A stretch of DNA of 64,000 bases from CAVUAT01 sp963848045 (GTDB taxonomy: Bacteria > Actinomycetota > Thermoleophilia > Solirubrobacterales > 70-9), in contig CAWKCC010000004.1 in NCBI GenBank assembly GCA_963848045.1, positions 1-64,000 of the forward strand, given 5' to 3'. Position 1 is the first letter of the stretch. Every line of letters starts with the position of its first letter. Positions 49,160-57,400 of the stretch are shown here, in pieces. The translations under genes and the position numbers were made by a program. The notes under the pieces were generated by a model, which did no database searches, had not been told where the DNA came from, and saw nothing but the letters and a program-made list of their open reading frames with translations.

Positions 49160-49840
49160 GTGGGAGGCATGAAGGTGGGAGGCACGAAGCGAACTCAGCG
49201 GAAGCGGTCTCGGCTCGCGTTGTCGGGCCGACTGGCCCTGGCGCTCTCGCTCTGCGTCACGCTCGGCCTCGGCGCCGGCGTGGCCGAGGCGAAGAAGAAG
49301 AAGCAGAAGGTCGGTGGCAAGGCGGTGATCACGAAGACCCTCAACGCCGCGATTCCGGATGCGACGGGTCCCCCGACGAACTTCGGCCTGCTCAGCTCGA
49401 CGATCAAGCTCGGGGGCAAGAGGTTCAAGAAGACCAGGATCCGCGACGTCAACGTCACCGTGCAGACGACCGGTGCCTCCGGGACGGATCCGGCCGGCGA
49501 TCTGCTCGCGAGCCTGACGGCGCCGAACGGGGCGACGACCTACCTGTTCGTCGTATCGCTCTCCGGCCTCTCGGCCGGGCCGCTGACCCTCGACGACGAG
49601 TCCTCGATGGTGCTCGGCGGCGGGCCGCCGCCGGCTCCCTTCCCCTTCCTGGCCGAGCCCTACGCGGGCACGGCCCAGCCGCAGGGAATGGGGTTTGGGA
49701 ACGCCTGCCTGTGCGTGATGGACGGCGGCAAGGCGACCGGCAAATGGGTGCTGAGGGTGTTCGACGTCGGAATCGGGGAGACGAGCGTGCTCAACTCATG
49801 GAAGCTCGTAGTTCAGGCCGGCAAGAAGTACAAGAGCTGA
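49160..49840 (+). CDS. secreted P/Homo B-domain-like protein
   Basis: A 226-residue exported protein. The signal peptide has a basic N-terminus and a hydrophobic core (LALALSLCVTLGLGAGVAEA), then a Lys cluster (KKKKQK). The rest resembles a proprotein-convertase P domain: IRDVNVTVQTTGASG, GDLLASLTAPNGATTYLF and the closing KWVLRVFDVGIGETSVLNSW. P domains usually cap subtilisin-like proteases, but no protease part is present. Starts GTG 49160 or ATG 49169 are both possible. A surface adhesion or binding role is a guess. Confidence 0.78.
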   Translation: MGGMKVGGTKRTQRKRSRLALSGRLALALSLCVTLGLGAGVAEAKKKKQKVGGKAVITKTLNAAIPDATGPPTNFGLLSSTIKLGGKRFKKTRIRDVNVTVQTTGASGTDPAGDLLASLTAPNGATTYLFVVSLSGLSAGPLTLDDESSMVLGGGPPPAPFPFLAEPYAGTAQPQGMGFGNACLCVMDGGKATGKWVLRVFDVGIGETSVLNSWKLVVQAGKKYKS

Positions 49841-49851
49841 CCGCCGGCGGC

Positions 49852-49866
49852 TCACCGGCCCGGTGA
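49852..49866. terminator. short hairpin between P-domain gene and ftsK
   Basis: TCACC (49852-49856) pairs with GGTGA (49862-49866) with a 5-nt loop, in the gap between two convergent genes. No T-run; weak candidate. Confidence 0.3.
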
Positions 49867-49896
49867 AGGCGAGCCGCGCCCTGCAGAGCTGGGCCC

Positions 49897-52473
49897 CTAT
49901 TCGGGGGTGCCGGCCAGCTCGGGCGTCTCACCCGTCTCGTCGGAAGCCGGGGCCGCGGCGCCATCGCCCAGCGCGCGCGGCAGATCGGCGATGCCGACCA
50001 GCACCTGACGGGGCTTGGAGCCCTCATAACCCGAGATGATGCCGCGACGCTCGAGCATGTCGATGAGGCGGCCGGCGCGCGTGTAGCCGACCCGGAGCCT
50101 GCGCTGGATCATCGACACCGAGGCGGTCCCGCTCTCCACCACCACCTCCGCGGCCTGCTTGAGCAGATCGTCCTGATCGGGATCGAAGTCCTCATCGCCG
50201 GCCGCAGCCTCTCCCGAGGGCTCCGCCGGCTCCAGCAGCTCCTCGGCGAACTCCGGCTCGCCCTGCGAGGCCCAATGCTTGGTGATGCGGGCGATCTCCT
50301 CCTCGGTGATGAAGGCTCCCTGGATGCGCTGCATCTTCGAGGTGCCCGCGGGCCGGAAGAGCATGTCGCCCTGGCCCAGCAGCGTCTCAGCGCCGCCCTG
50401 GTCGAGGATCACTCGTGAGTCCACCTGCGAGGAGACCGCGAAGGCGATCCGGGCCGGGATGTTGACCTTGATCGTCCCGGTGATGATGTCCGTGGAGGGA
50501 CGCTGGGTCGCGAGCAGCAGGTGGATGCCAACCGCTCGCGACTTCTGCGCGAGCCGGATGATCGCGTCCTCGACCTCGGCCGGGGCGACCATCATCAGGT
50601 CGGCGAGCTCGTCGATCACGCAGAGGATGTGTGGAAGCGGCGGCTCCCCCTGCTTGGCGCGCGCCCTGTTGAGCTCGGCCAGGTTGCGCGCCCGCGCTGC
50701 CTCCATCACGCCGTAGCGGCTCTCCATCTCCGCGATCAGGTTGGCCAGCACGTTGGCCGCGAGCCTGGGCGATGTGACGACGGGCGTCAGCAGGTGGGGC
50801 ACCTTCTCGTAGTGGTTGAGCTCGACGCGCTTGGGATCGACGAGCACGAGCCTCACCTCGTTGGGCGAGGCGTGCAGCAGGATGGAGCTGAGGATCGCGT
50901 TGACGCTGCCCGACTTGCCCGATCCGGTCGTGCCGGCGATCAGCGCGTGCGGCATCTTCTGGAGGTCGGTCCAGACCGAGGCCCCGCTGATGTCCTTGCC
51001 GAGCCAGGCCACCAGCGGCGAGGAGCCCCGCGGGCGCCCGCCGTAGATGTCGCCGAGCCGGACCAGGCGCCGGCGCTGGTTGGGCACCTCGACCCCTACC
51101 GCCTGCTTGCCCGGTATCGGGGCGAGGATGCGGATGTCGGTCGAGGCCAGCGCATAGGCGAGATCGTCCCGGAGCGCCGAGATCTTCGAGACCTTGGTGC
51201 CCGGCGCCAGGCGCAACTCGTATCGGCTCACGTGCGGGCCGACGACGGTGCCGACCATCTGGGCCTCGATCCCGAAGTGGCCGAGCGTCTCGAGCAGGGT
51301 CCCGCCCACGGCCTCGTGGTCACGCGAGTCGGGGCCCTTGTCGGGTTTGCCCCTCTCCAGCACGCGCTCGGCGACCGGATTCTCGTAGTCGATCTCCTCG
51401 GACTCGGTTACGTCGCTGCGCTTGTTGCCCATCGGCGTCAACGCCTCGCCCTCGATCTCGCCGGAGCGCCGCGCCTCATCGAGATCGCTCACCGCGGAGG
51501 GTTCGCCGTCTTCATCGGGTGAGGCGACGGGGTCCTGATCAGCGGCGTCACCCCTGATCACCCTGAACGATTCGGTCGGGGCCTCGTCCTGGTCGGCGAC
51601 CCGAACCGCCTCGTCGAAGTTGGCGGCCAGGGGATGTGCTCCCTCGTTCCCGGGCTCGTCGCCGGGGTCGGCGCGGCTGATCGTCGGATCCTCGAGCACG
51701 GGCTCGGGCGGGCCGAAGATCGGGTCGGTGTCGACGGCGTCGGTGTCGAGCAGGTCCGGGTCGGTGGTACGCCCACGCGAGTCGCGCATCAGGGTCACGA
51801 AGTCCGATGCGCCGTTGCGGGCCCGGTCGAAGCCGCGCCGGCCGGCGCCGATCATGTCCGAGACCGAGCGCCCCGCAACCAGCAGCAGGCCGGTGACGAG
51901 CAGCAGCACGGCGATGATATGGGCGCCGATTCGCTGGAACAGGGTCGTGCCGGCCCAGTAGAGAACCTCACCCAGGCCCCCGCCGTGCTCACGGAAGAAG
52001 TCGGGCTCGAACAGGCCCTCACGGGTTCCCCCCGGGGCAAGGCCCGCGGTCTGCGCCGCCAGCGCCAGCAACAGGCCGGCGGCAAGCGCGAAGGCGCCGA
52101 TCGCGAACGACCGGGGCGAGGGCATCAGCGGGCGCAGGATCAGGGCCAGCCCCCCGACGCCCAGCACCACGGGGAAGAGGATCGCCCCCTTTCCGACCGC
52201 GTAGGAGAGACCGATCTCGGCCGCGTTTCCGACCGTGCCGCCGTTCCACCCCAGGTAGAGCACGTAGCCGAGATAGACGGCGAGCGCGATGCAGGAGAGG
52301 CCGAGCAGGTCGAGCCTGCGCTGGCGCACCTCGGGCGTGGGCGCACGCCTGGCGCCGCGTCGACCTGCGGGGCGGCGCGCAGCGGCACCGCCCCTTCCGC
52401 GTGGAGGCGCACGCTTCTTGCGCTGGGGCGGCGACCTCCGCTCCGGCGCTCCGAAGATCTTGTCTGTAAGCAT
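49897..52473 (-). CDS. ftsK: DNA translocase FtsK/SpoIIIE
   Basis: An 858-residue FtsK. A basic Arg/Pro-rich N-terminus is followed by four membrane helices (~55-205), an acidic linker (~230-350) and the motor. Walker A is ALIAGTTGSGKSGSVNAI near residue 515, with LVDPKRVELNHYEKVPHLL and LLATQRPSTDIITGTIK downstream. The C-terminal gamma domain (VSMIQRRLRVGYTRAGRLID) reads KOPS-like sites. It pumps chromosomal DNA through the septum. ATG 52473. Its position between rnj and the cinA/recA group fits the conserved order in related bacteria, except that an OmpR pair sits on its right. Confidence 0.97.
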   Translation of the reverse strand: MLTDKIFGAPERRSPPQRKKRAPPRGRGGAAARRPAGRRGARRAPTPEVRQRRLDLLGLSCIALAVYLGYVLYLGWNGGTVGNAAEIGLSYAVGKGAILFPVVLGVGGLALILRPLMPSPRSFAIGAFALAAGLLLALAAQTAGLAPGGTREGLFEPDFFREHGGGLGEVLYWAGTTLFQRIGAHIIAVLLLVTGLLLVAGRSVSDMIGAGRRGFDRARNGASDFVTLMRDSRGRTTDPDLLDTDAVDTDPIFGPPEPVLEDPTISRADPGDEPGNEGAHPLAANFDEAVRVADQDEAPTESFRVIRGDAADQDPVASPDEDGEPSAVSDLDEARRSGEIEGEALTPMGNKRSDVTESEEIDYENPVAERVLERGKPDKGPDSRDHEAVGGTLLETLGHFGIEAQMVGTVVGPHVSRYELRLAPGTKVSKISALRDDLAYALASTDIRILAPIPGKQAVGVEVPNQRRRLVRLGDIYGGRPRGSSPLVAWLGKDISGASVWTDLQKMPHALIAGTTGSGKSGSVNAILSSILLHASPNEVRLVLVDPKRVELNHYEKVPHLLTPVVTSPRLAANVLANLIAEMESRYGVMEAARARNLAELNRARAKQGEPPLPHILCVIDELADLMMVAPAEVEDAIIRLAQKSRAVGIHLLLATQRPSTDIITGTIKVNIPARIAFAVSSQVDSRVILDQGGAETLLGQGDMLFRPAGTSKMQRIQGAFITEEEIARITKHWASQGEPEFAEELLEPAEPSGEAAAGDEDFDPDQDDLLKQAAEVVVESGTASVSMIQRRLRVGYTRAGRLIDMLERRGIISGYEGSKPRQVLVGIADLPRALGDGAAAPASDETGETPELAGTPE

Positions 52474-52554
52474 CCGCCCACCCTTCGACGCCTCCCACCT
52501 CTCCCCTGCCTAAAGCGGCGCTCAAGATCACCCGAAATCCGGGTCCGGCCTATC

Positions 52555-52560
52555 TACCCT
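52555..52560 (+). promoter_or_regulatory. candidate -10 element (leaderless) for the OmpR-type regulator
   Basis: TACCCT, 7 nt before the GTG at 52568. Confidence 0.35.
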
Positions 52561-52567
52561 TAGCTAC

Positions 52568-53260
52568 GTGGACGCCCCGGCATCAGCCAGCGCGCGCGTG
52601 CTCGTGGTCGAGGACGACGAGGCGATCGCCGACGTGCTGCGGCGCTCGCTGCGAGCCGAGGGCCACGAGGTGCGAAGTGCCGCCGACGGTGTCGAGGCGC
52701 TGAGGGCGACCGAGGAGTTCACTCCCGATCTCGTGATCCTCGACCTCGGCCTCCCACGCCTCGACGGAATCGAGGTGCTGAAGCGCCTCCGCGCCGAGAG
52801 CGACGTGCCCGTGTTGATCCTGACAGCGCGCACCGAGACCGACGACAGGGTCGCGGGCCTCGACAGCGGGGCCGACGACTACCTGCCGAAGCCCTTCGAG
52901 CGCGCCGAGCTCTTGGCCCGAACCCGGGCGCTGCTGCGTCGCCGCCCGCCGCGAGGCAGCGCCTCGATCGTCGTCGGCGACCTGCTGCTCAACCCCGACA
53001 CCCGCGAGGCCAAGCGCGGCGACCGCGAGATCGACCTCACCAATCGCGAGTTCGAGATGCTCGAGTACCTGGCACGAAACCAGAAGCTCGTCGTCTCCCG
53101 CGAGCGCCTGCTCGAGGACGTCTGGGGGTACGACCCCTTCGAGCAGACGAACACCATCGACGTCTTCATCTCGAACGTGCGCCGCAAGCTCGAGCAGGAC
53201 GGTGAGCCGCGGATGCTGCACACCAAGCGGGGCGCCGGCTACGTGCTGAAGGCGACCTGA
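52568..53260 (+). CDS. OmpR/PhoB-family response regulator
   Basis: A 230-residue response regulator. The receiver domain has VLVVEDDEAI, phospho-acceptor Asp59 in LVILDLGLP, Thr in ILTAR and Lys in DYLPKPF. The winged helix follows with LTNREFEMLEYLARNQ, ERLLEDVWGYDP and the recognition region TIDVFISNVRRKLE, ending HTKRGAGYVL. GTG 52568 is used. It overlaps the kinase gene by TGATG, so the pair is an operon. It sits between ftsK and rnj on the opposite strand, an insertion into the usual gene order. Confidence 0.96.
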   Translation: MDAPASASARVLVVEDDEAIADVLRRSLRAEGHEVRSAADGVEALRATEEFTPDLVILDLGLPRLDGIEVLKRLRAESDVPVLILTARTETDDRVAGLDSGADDYLPKPFERAELLARTRALLRRRPPRGSASIVVGDLLLNPDTREAKRGDREIDLTNREFEMLEYLARNQKLVVSRERLLEDVWGYDPFEQTNTIDVFISNVRRKLEQDGEPRMLHTKRGAGYVLKAT

Positions 53261-54735
53261 TGGCCCGAGCCGCGGCGGCGATGGAGCGCATTCCGGTGCG
53301 CTGGAGGATCGCGATCACCACCGCCGGGTTGACGCTGGTGATCCTCGTGATCTTCGCCCTGGTGCTTGGCAACGTGGTCGGCGATCGCATCCGGAGCGAC
53401 TTCAACGACGAGCTGCGCAACGCCGCCGGGGCCCTCGCTGCCGAGACGCAGGTCGGGCGCGATCCGCTCTCGGGCAAGACCGTTGTGTCGAGCCCCCGCC
53501 TCGATGACTTCGCGATGGCCGACGACGCTGTCATCACTCTGGTCGACGACGCTGGGCGCCCGCTCGCGAGCACCGACAGCGGCGCCGCGCTGGGGCCCCC
53601 GAGCGTCACGATCGCCGACCGTGGCGATCTCCGCGTCGCCACCGAGGCGATCGCGAGCAACGGCTCGATCGCGGCCTTCGTGCAGTACGCCCGCCCGGAC
53701 ACCGACGTCGAGGCGACGATCTCCCGCCTCTGGCTCTTCCTCGCCGCGGGGGTGCTGGGCGGCACCGTGCTGGCGCTACTCGCGGGCCTAGCGGTCGCCA
53801 ACCGGGCGATGCGCCCGATCGCCAGCCTCACCGCCCTGGCGCGCGACATCACGGCCACCCGCGACCCCTCGCGGCGCATGCCGATACCCGCGGCCGACGA
53901 CGAGGTCGGTGAGTTGGCGCAGACGATGGACGGCATGCTGGAGGCCCTCGACGAGACCAGGGCCGAGCGCGAGGTGGCTTTCGGGCGCCAGCGGGAGTTC
54001 GTCGCCGACGCCTCTCACGAGCTGCGCACGCCGCTGACCAGCGTCCAGGCCAACCTGGAGCTCCTGCAGTCGTCGCTGCCCGCGGGCGAGGACCGCCACG
54101 CCGTCGACTCGGCGCTCGGCTCCACCAGGCGCATGTCGAGGCTCGTCGCCGACCTGCAGCTGCTTGCCCGCGCCGACGCCGGCCGCCGCTCGGCTCGCAC
54201 CGAGATCGATCTCGCGCGGGTGGCGGCGGACGCTCTCGACGAGGTCGCCCCGCTGGCGGGAGAGCGCACCGTGCGCGCCGAGCTCGGCGAGGCCCTCCCG
54301 GTCACGGGCAACCCGGATGAGCTGCACAGGCTCGCCCGTAACCTGCTGGAGAACGCTGTGCGCCACACGCCCGACGGCTCGACCGTCATCCTGAGCGCGC
54401 GCCGCGATGGCCGCGACGCCGTGCTCGAGGTCTGCGACGACGGCGCCGGGATTCCGGCTGAGCTGGGCGAACAGGTCTTCGATCGCTTCGTGCGCTCCGG
54501 GGGGCCGGCCGACACCGCGGGGTCCGGCGGCAGCGGCCTCGGTCTGGCCATCGTCAGGGCGGTGACGGCCTCGCACGGGGGAAGCGTCGAGGCCGGGCGC
54601 TCGGAGCAGGGCGGCGCCCGCTTCACCGCAAGATTTCCTTTAGTCCAAGTTCAGGCGGCGAACGTATCTTCTGATGCGGACGAGACACCGCCTGCTCCGG
54701 TGGGACTCCCTCCCCCCAAGCGGGCGCCGCGTTGA
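53260..54735 (+). CDS. membrane sensor histidine kinase (HAMP type)
   Basis: A 491-residue kinase paired with the OmpR regulator. It has two membrane helices (residues ~18-40 and ~160-185) bordering an external sensor domain of about 120 residues. A HAMP region (RPIASLTALARDITATRD) leads to HisKA with ADASHELRTPLTSVQANLELL (His253), then HATPase_c with NLLENAVRHTP, VCDDGAGIP and SGLGLAIVRAV. The C-terminal ~30 residues are Pro/Ala-rich. ATG 53260 overlaps the regulator stop. The signal sensed is unknown. Confidence 0.95.
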   Translation: MARAAAAMERIPVRWRIAITTAGLTLVILVIFALVLGNVVGDRIRSDFNDELRNAAGALAAETQVGRDPLSGKTVVSSPRLDDFAMADDAVITLVDDAGRPLASTDSGAALGPPSVTIADRGDLRVATEAIASNGSIAAFVQYARPDTDVEATISRLWLFLAAGVLGGTVLALLAGLAVANRAMRPIASLTALARDITATRDPSRRMPIPAADDEVGELAQTMDGMLEALDETRAEREVAFGRQREFVADASHELRTPLTSVQANLELLQSSLPAGEDRHAVDSALGSTRRMSRLVADLQLLARADAGRRSARTEIDLARVAADALDEVAPLAGERTVRAELGEALPVTGNPDELHRLARNLLENAVRHTPDGSTVILSARRDGRDAVLEVCDDGAGIPAELGEQVFDRFVRSGGPADTAGSGGSGLGLAIVRAVTASHGGSVEAGRSEQGGARFTARFPLVQVQAANVSSDADETPPAPVGLPPPKRAPR

Positions 54736-54784
54736 AGGTCCGGCGCGAGGTGGCCTAGCCACCGACAGCCGGGCCCCAACCACC

Positions 54785-54820
54785 GCCCGCGGGGGCCGCC
54801 CTCCCTCGGCCCCCGCGGGC
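54785..54820. terminator. strong bidirectional terminator
   Basis: A perfect 14-bp stem, GCCCGCGGGGGCCG (54785-54798) with CGGCCCCCGCGGGC (54807-54820), and an 8-nt loop. It lies between convergent kinase and rnj genes and a pyrimidine-rich CTCTCTTCTC follows on the plus strand. Confidence 0.85.
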
Positions 54821-54842
54821 CTCTCTTCTCAGAAGGGGATCG

Positions 54843-56504
54843 CTAGACCTCGACGACGACAGGCAGCACCAGGGGGCGTCGCTTCAGCTTCTTCCAGACG
54901 AACTCGGCGACATCTTCGTGCAGGTCCTCCTGGAGCAGGTCGATCTCGCGGACGTCGTCCTCGGCCGCCTCGGCCAGGGTCTTGTCCACGATCGTGGCGA
55001 TCTCGTCCCGCAGCCGGCCCTCATCTTCGCCGAAGCTGACCCCGCGCAGGATCACCTCGGGGTCCGCGACCTGGGAGCCATCGTCGCCGGAGATCGTGGC
55101 GACGACGATGAAGACGCCGTCGTCGGAGAGCTTGCGGCGGTCGCGAATCGCGAACTCGTCCGGCTCGCCCACGGAGACCCCGTCGACGAAGATCATGCTG
55201 GCGTGGAAGTCCTCACCCAGCTTCGCACCCTTCTGGTCGATGTCGAGTGCGACCCCGTTGCGCCCGATGAAGATGTCCTCAGCGTCGATCCCCACCGCCT
55301 CGGCGAGTCCCCCGTGCAACCGCTGGCGCTTGTGGTCTCCGTGAAAGGGAAAGACGTACCGGGGTTTGGTCAGGTTGAGCATCAGCTTCAGCTCCTCCTG
55401 CCAACCGTGCCCGGACGCGTGGATCGGGGCATCGGCCGCGGTGACCACCGAGGCGCCGATCCTGTAGATGTGGTCGACCGTCTCGTTGACGGCGCGCTCG
55501 TTGCCGGGAATCGGGGTGGCCGAGAAGATCACCGTGTCGCGCGAATGCAGTGAGACATCGCGATGGTCGTTGTGCGCCATTCGCCGCAGCGCCGAGAGCG
55601 GCTCCCCCTGGCTGCCGGTCGAGATCACGACCACCTTCTCGTCGGGGAAGTCCTCGATCTCCTTTGGCTGGATCATCGTCCCCGGCGGCATGTTCGCCAT
55701 CCCGAGATTGGAGGCGATGTTGAAGTTCTTGCGCATCGAGCGGCCGACCAGCGCGACACGGCGGTCCAGCGCAACGGCGGCGTCGATCGCCTGCTGAACG
55801 CGATGGATGTTGGAGGCGAAGGAGGTGACCACTATCCGGCCCTCGCAGCGAGAGAACGCTTCCAGCAGCGCGGGGCCCACGCTCGACTCCGAGGGGGCGA
55901 TACCGGGACGATCGGAGTTGGTCGAGTCGCCGCAGAGCACCAGCAGGCCCTCGCGCCCGAGCTCAGCGAGCCGCGAGACGTCGGCCGGCTTGCCGTCCAC
56001 CGGAGTCTGATCGAACTTGTAGTCGCCGGTGATCAGCACCACGCCGTCGTCCGTGCGAAGCGCGACCGCACAGGCATCTGGAATCGAGTGCGACATGTGC
56101 ACCATCTCGAGCTCGAAGGGGCCAGCCTGCACGCGGTCGCCCGTGGGCAGCTCCTGAAGGTTGACGTCACGGAGCTTGTGCTCGTCGAGCTTCGAGCGCA
56201 CCATCCCGATCGTCAGCAGGCCGCCGTAGACCACGGGCGGGGTGCCGACCTCGCGCAGGAAGTAGGGCAGGGCGCCGACGTGGTCCTCGTGTCCGTGGGT
56301 GAGCACGATCGCCTCGATGTCGTCGGCCCGCTCGCGGAGCATCGAGAAGTCGGGCAGCACCAGGTCGATGCCGAGCTGGTCGGCGGTCGGGAACATCAGG
56401 CCGACGTCGACGATCACGATCCGTCCGTCGCGTTCGACGACGGTCATGTTCTTGCCGATCTCCCCCAGCCCGCCCAGGGGCAGGATCCGCAGCGGCGAGC
56501 TCAA
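54843..56504 (-). CDS. rnj: ribonuclease J
   Basis: A 553-residue RNase J. The metallo-beta-lactamase motif is LTHGHEDHVGALPYFL (His70, His72, Asp74, His75) with GDYKFDQTPVDGK and DSTNSDRPG of the beta-CASP part, and PIHASGHGWQEELKLMLNL. It has both endonuclease and 5' exonuclease activity in mRNA turnover. The start is TTG 56504, one base after dapA stops; no ATG or GTG fits the family start. The pairing with dapA is common, and pnp lies further up the same strand. Confidence 0.96.
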   Translation of the reverse strand: MSSPLRILPLGGLGEIGKNMTVVERDGRIVIVDVGLMFPTADQLGIDLVLPDFSMLRERADDIEAIVLTHGHEDHVGALPYFLREVGTPPVVYGGLLTIGMVRSKLDEHKLRDVNLQELPTGDRVQAGPFELEMVHMSHSIPDACAVALRTDDGVVLITGDYKFDQTPVDGKPADVSRLAELGREGLLVLCGDSTNSDRPGIAPSESSVGPALLEAFSRCEGRIVVTSFASNIHRVQQAIDAAVALDRRVALVGRSMRKNFNIASNLGMANMPPGTMIQPKEIEDFPDEKVVVISTGSQGEPLSALRRMAHNDHRDVSLHSRDTVIFSATPIPGNERAVNETVDHIYRIGASVVTAADAPIHASGHGWQEELKLMLNLTKPRYVFPFHGDHKRQRLHGGLAEAVGIDAEDIFIGRNGVALDIDQKGAKLGEDFHASMIFVDGVSVGEPDEFAIRDRRKLSDDGVFIVVATISGDDGSQVADPEVILRGVSFGEDEGRLRDEIATIVDKTLAEAAEDDVREIDLLQEDLHEDVAEFVWKKLKRRPLVLPVVVEV

Positions 56505-56505
56505 C

Positions 56506-57387
56506 TTAGGCAGCGCTCGCGGTCAGCAGCCCGTGGGCCTCGAGCGCGGCGCGCAGGCCGGCCCGGGTCGACTCGTCGGCCTCGACCATCGGCAGCCGCA
56601 TCCGAGCCGACGGGATCAGGCCCATCATCTCAGCCGCGGCCTTGACCGGGATCGGGTTGGTGTCGAGGGCCAGCGCCTCGTACACCGGCCGCAGGGCCGC
56701 GTCGGCCTCCCGCGCGCGCGAGGCGTCTCCGGCCTGGGCCGCATCGAACAGCGCGCGCATCTCGTCGCCGACCAGGTGCGAGGCGACGAGGATGCCCCCG
56801 GCGCCGCCGGTCTCCAGGCAGCGCAGGAAGACGTCGTCGTTGCCCGCCAGGACCGCGAGCCCCTCGACCTGATCGATCTCGTCGCTGTTGGCCTGCTTCA
56901 CGGCGACCACGTTCTCGATCTCGGACAGCTCGGCGAGCAGATCGGGTGCCAGGTTGACGACCACCCGTGAGGGGATGTTGTAGACGATCACCGGCACCCC
57001 GGCCGCACTGGCGACGGCTCGGTAGTGGGCGAGGATCCCGGCCCGGTTGGGCTTGTTGTAGTAAGGAGTGACGACCAGCACGGCATCCGCGCCTGCCTCG
57101 GCCGCGGCGGCGGAGAGGAGCTCGGAGTGACGGGTGTCGTTGGTGCCCGTCCCGCAGATCACGATGGCGCGGTCGCCGACCTCGTCTTTGACGGCGCGCA
57201 GAAGCCCCACGTCCTCCTCGTCACTGAGCGTCGGGGACTCCCCGGTGGTGCCCGCGACGACGACGCCGTGAGAGCCGTTCTCGACCAGGTGGCGCGCCAG
57301 CGCGCGCGCCGCGGCCTCGTCAAGCGACCCGTCCTCGGCGAACGGGGTCACCATCGCGGTCAGAACTCCCCCGATCTCGGCAGCCAT
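56506..57387 (-). CDS. dapA: 4-hydroxy-tetrahydrodipicolinate synthase
   Basis: A 293-residue DapA. It has the TTGE motif (residues 47-50), VVTPYYNKPNRAG, Tyr136 in VYNIPSR, the Schiff-base Lys164 in VVAVKQANSDE and GGAGGILVASHLV. It condenses pyruvate with aspartate semialdehyde, the first step of the DAP branch. ATG 57387 is preceded by TAGACT at 7 nt, whose TAG is also the stop of the amidase gene, so dapA may have its own internal promoter. It is followed one base later by rnj. Confidence 0.97.
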   Translation of the reverse strand: MAAEIGGVLTAMVTPFAEDGSLDEAAARALARHLVENGSHGVVVAGTTGESPTLSDEEDVGLLRAVKDEVGDRAIVICGTGTNDTRHSELLSAAAAEAGADAVLVVTPYYNKPNRAGILAHYRAVASAAGVPVIVYNIPSRVVVNLAPDLLAELSEIENVVAVKQANSDEIDQVEGLAVLAGNDDVFLRCLETGGAGGILVASHLVGDEMRALFDAAQAGDASRAREADAALRPVYEALALDTNPIPVKAAAEMMGLIPSARMRLPMVEADESTRAGLRAALEAHGLLTASAA

Positions 57388-57394
57388 CGGGGCC

Positions 57395-57400
57395 AGTCTA
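57395..57400 (-). promoter_or_regulatory. candidate -10 element for dapA, overlapping the amidase stop
   Basis: TAGACT on the minus strand, 7 nt before the dapA ATG. Its TAG is the amidase stop codon. Confidence 0.42.

Noticed and set aside
38076..49840. Prophage or integrative element
   Set aside because: No integrase, recombinase, phage structural gene, tRNA or flanking attachment repeat was seen; the only repeats are the HdeD-derived ones.
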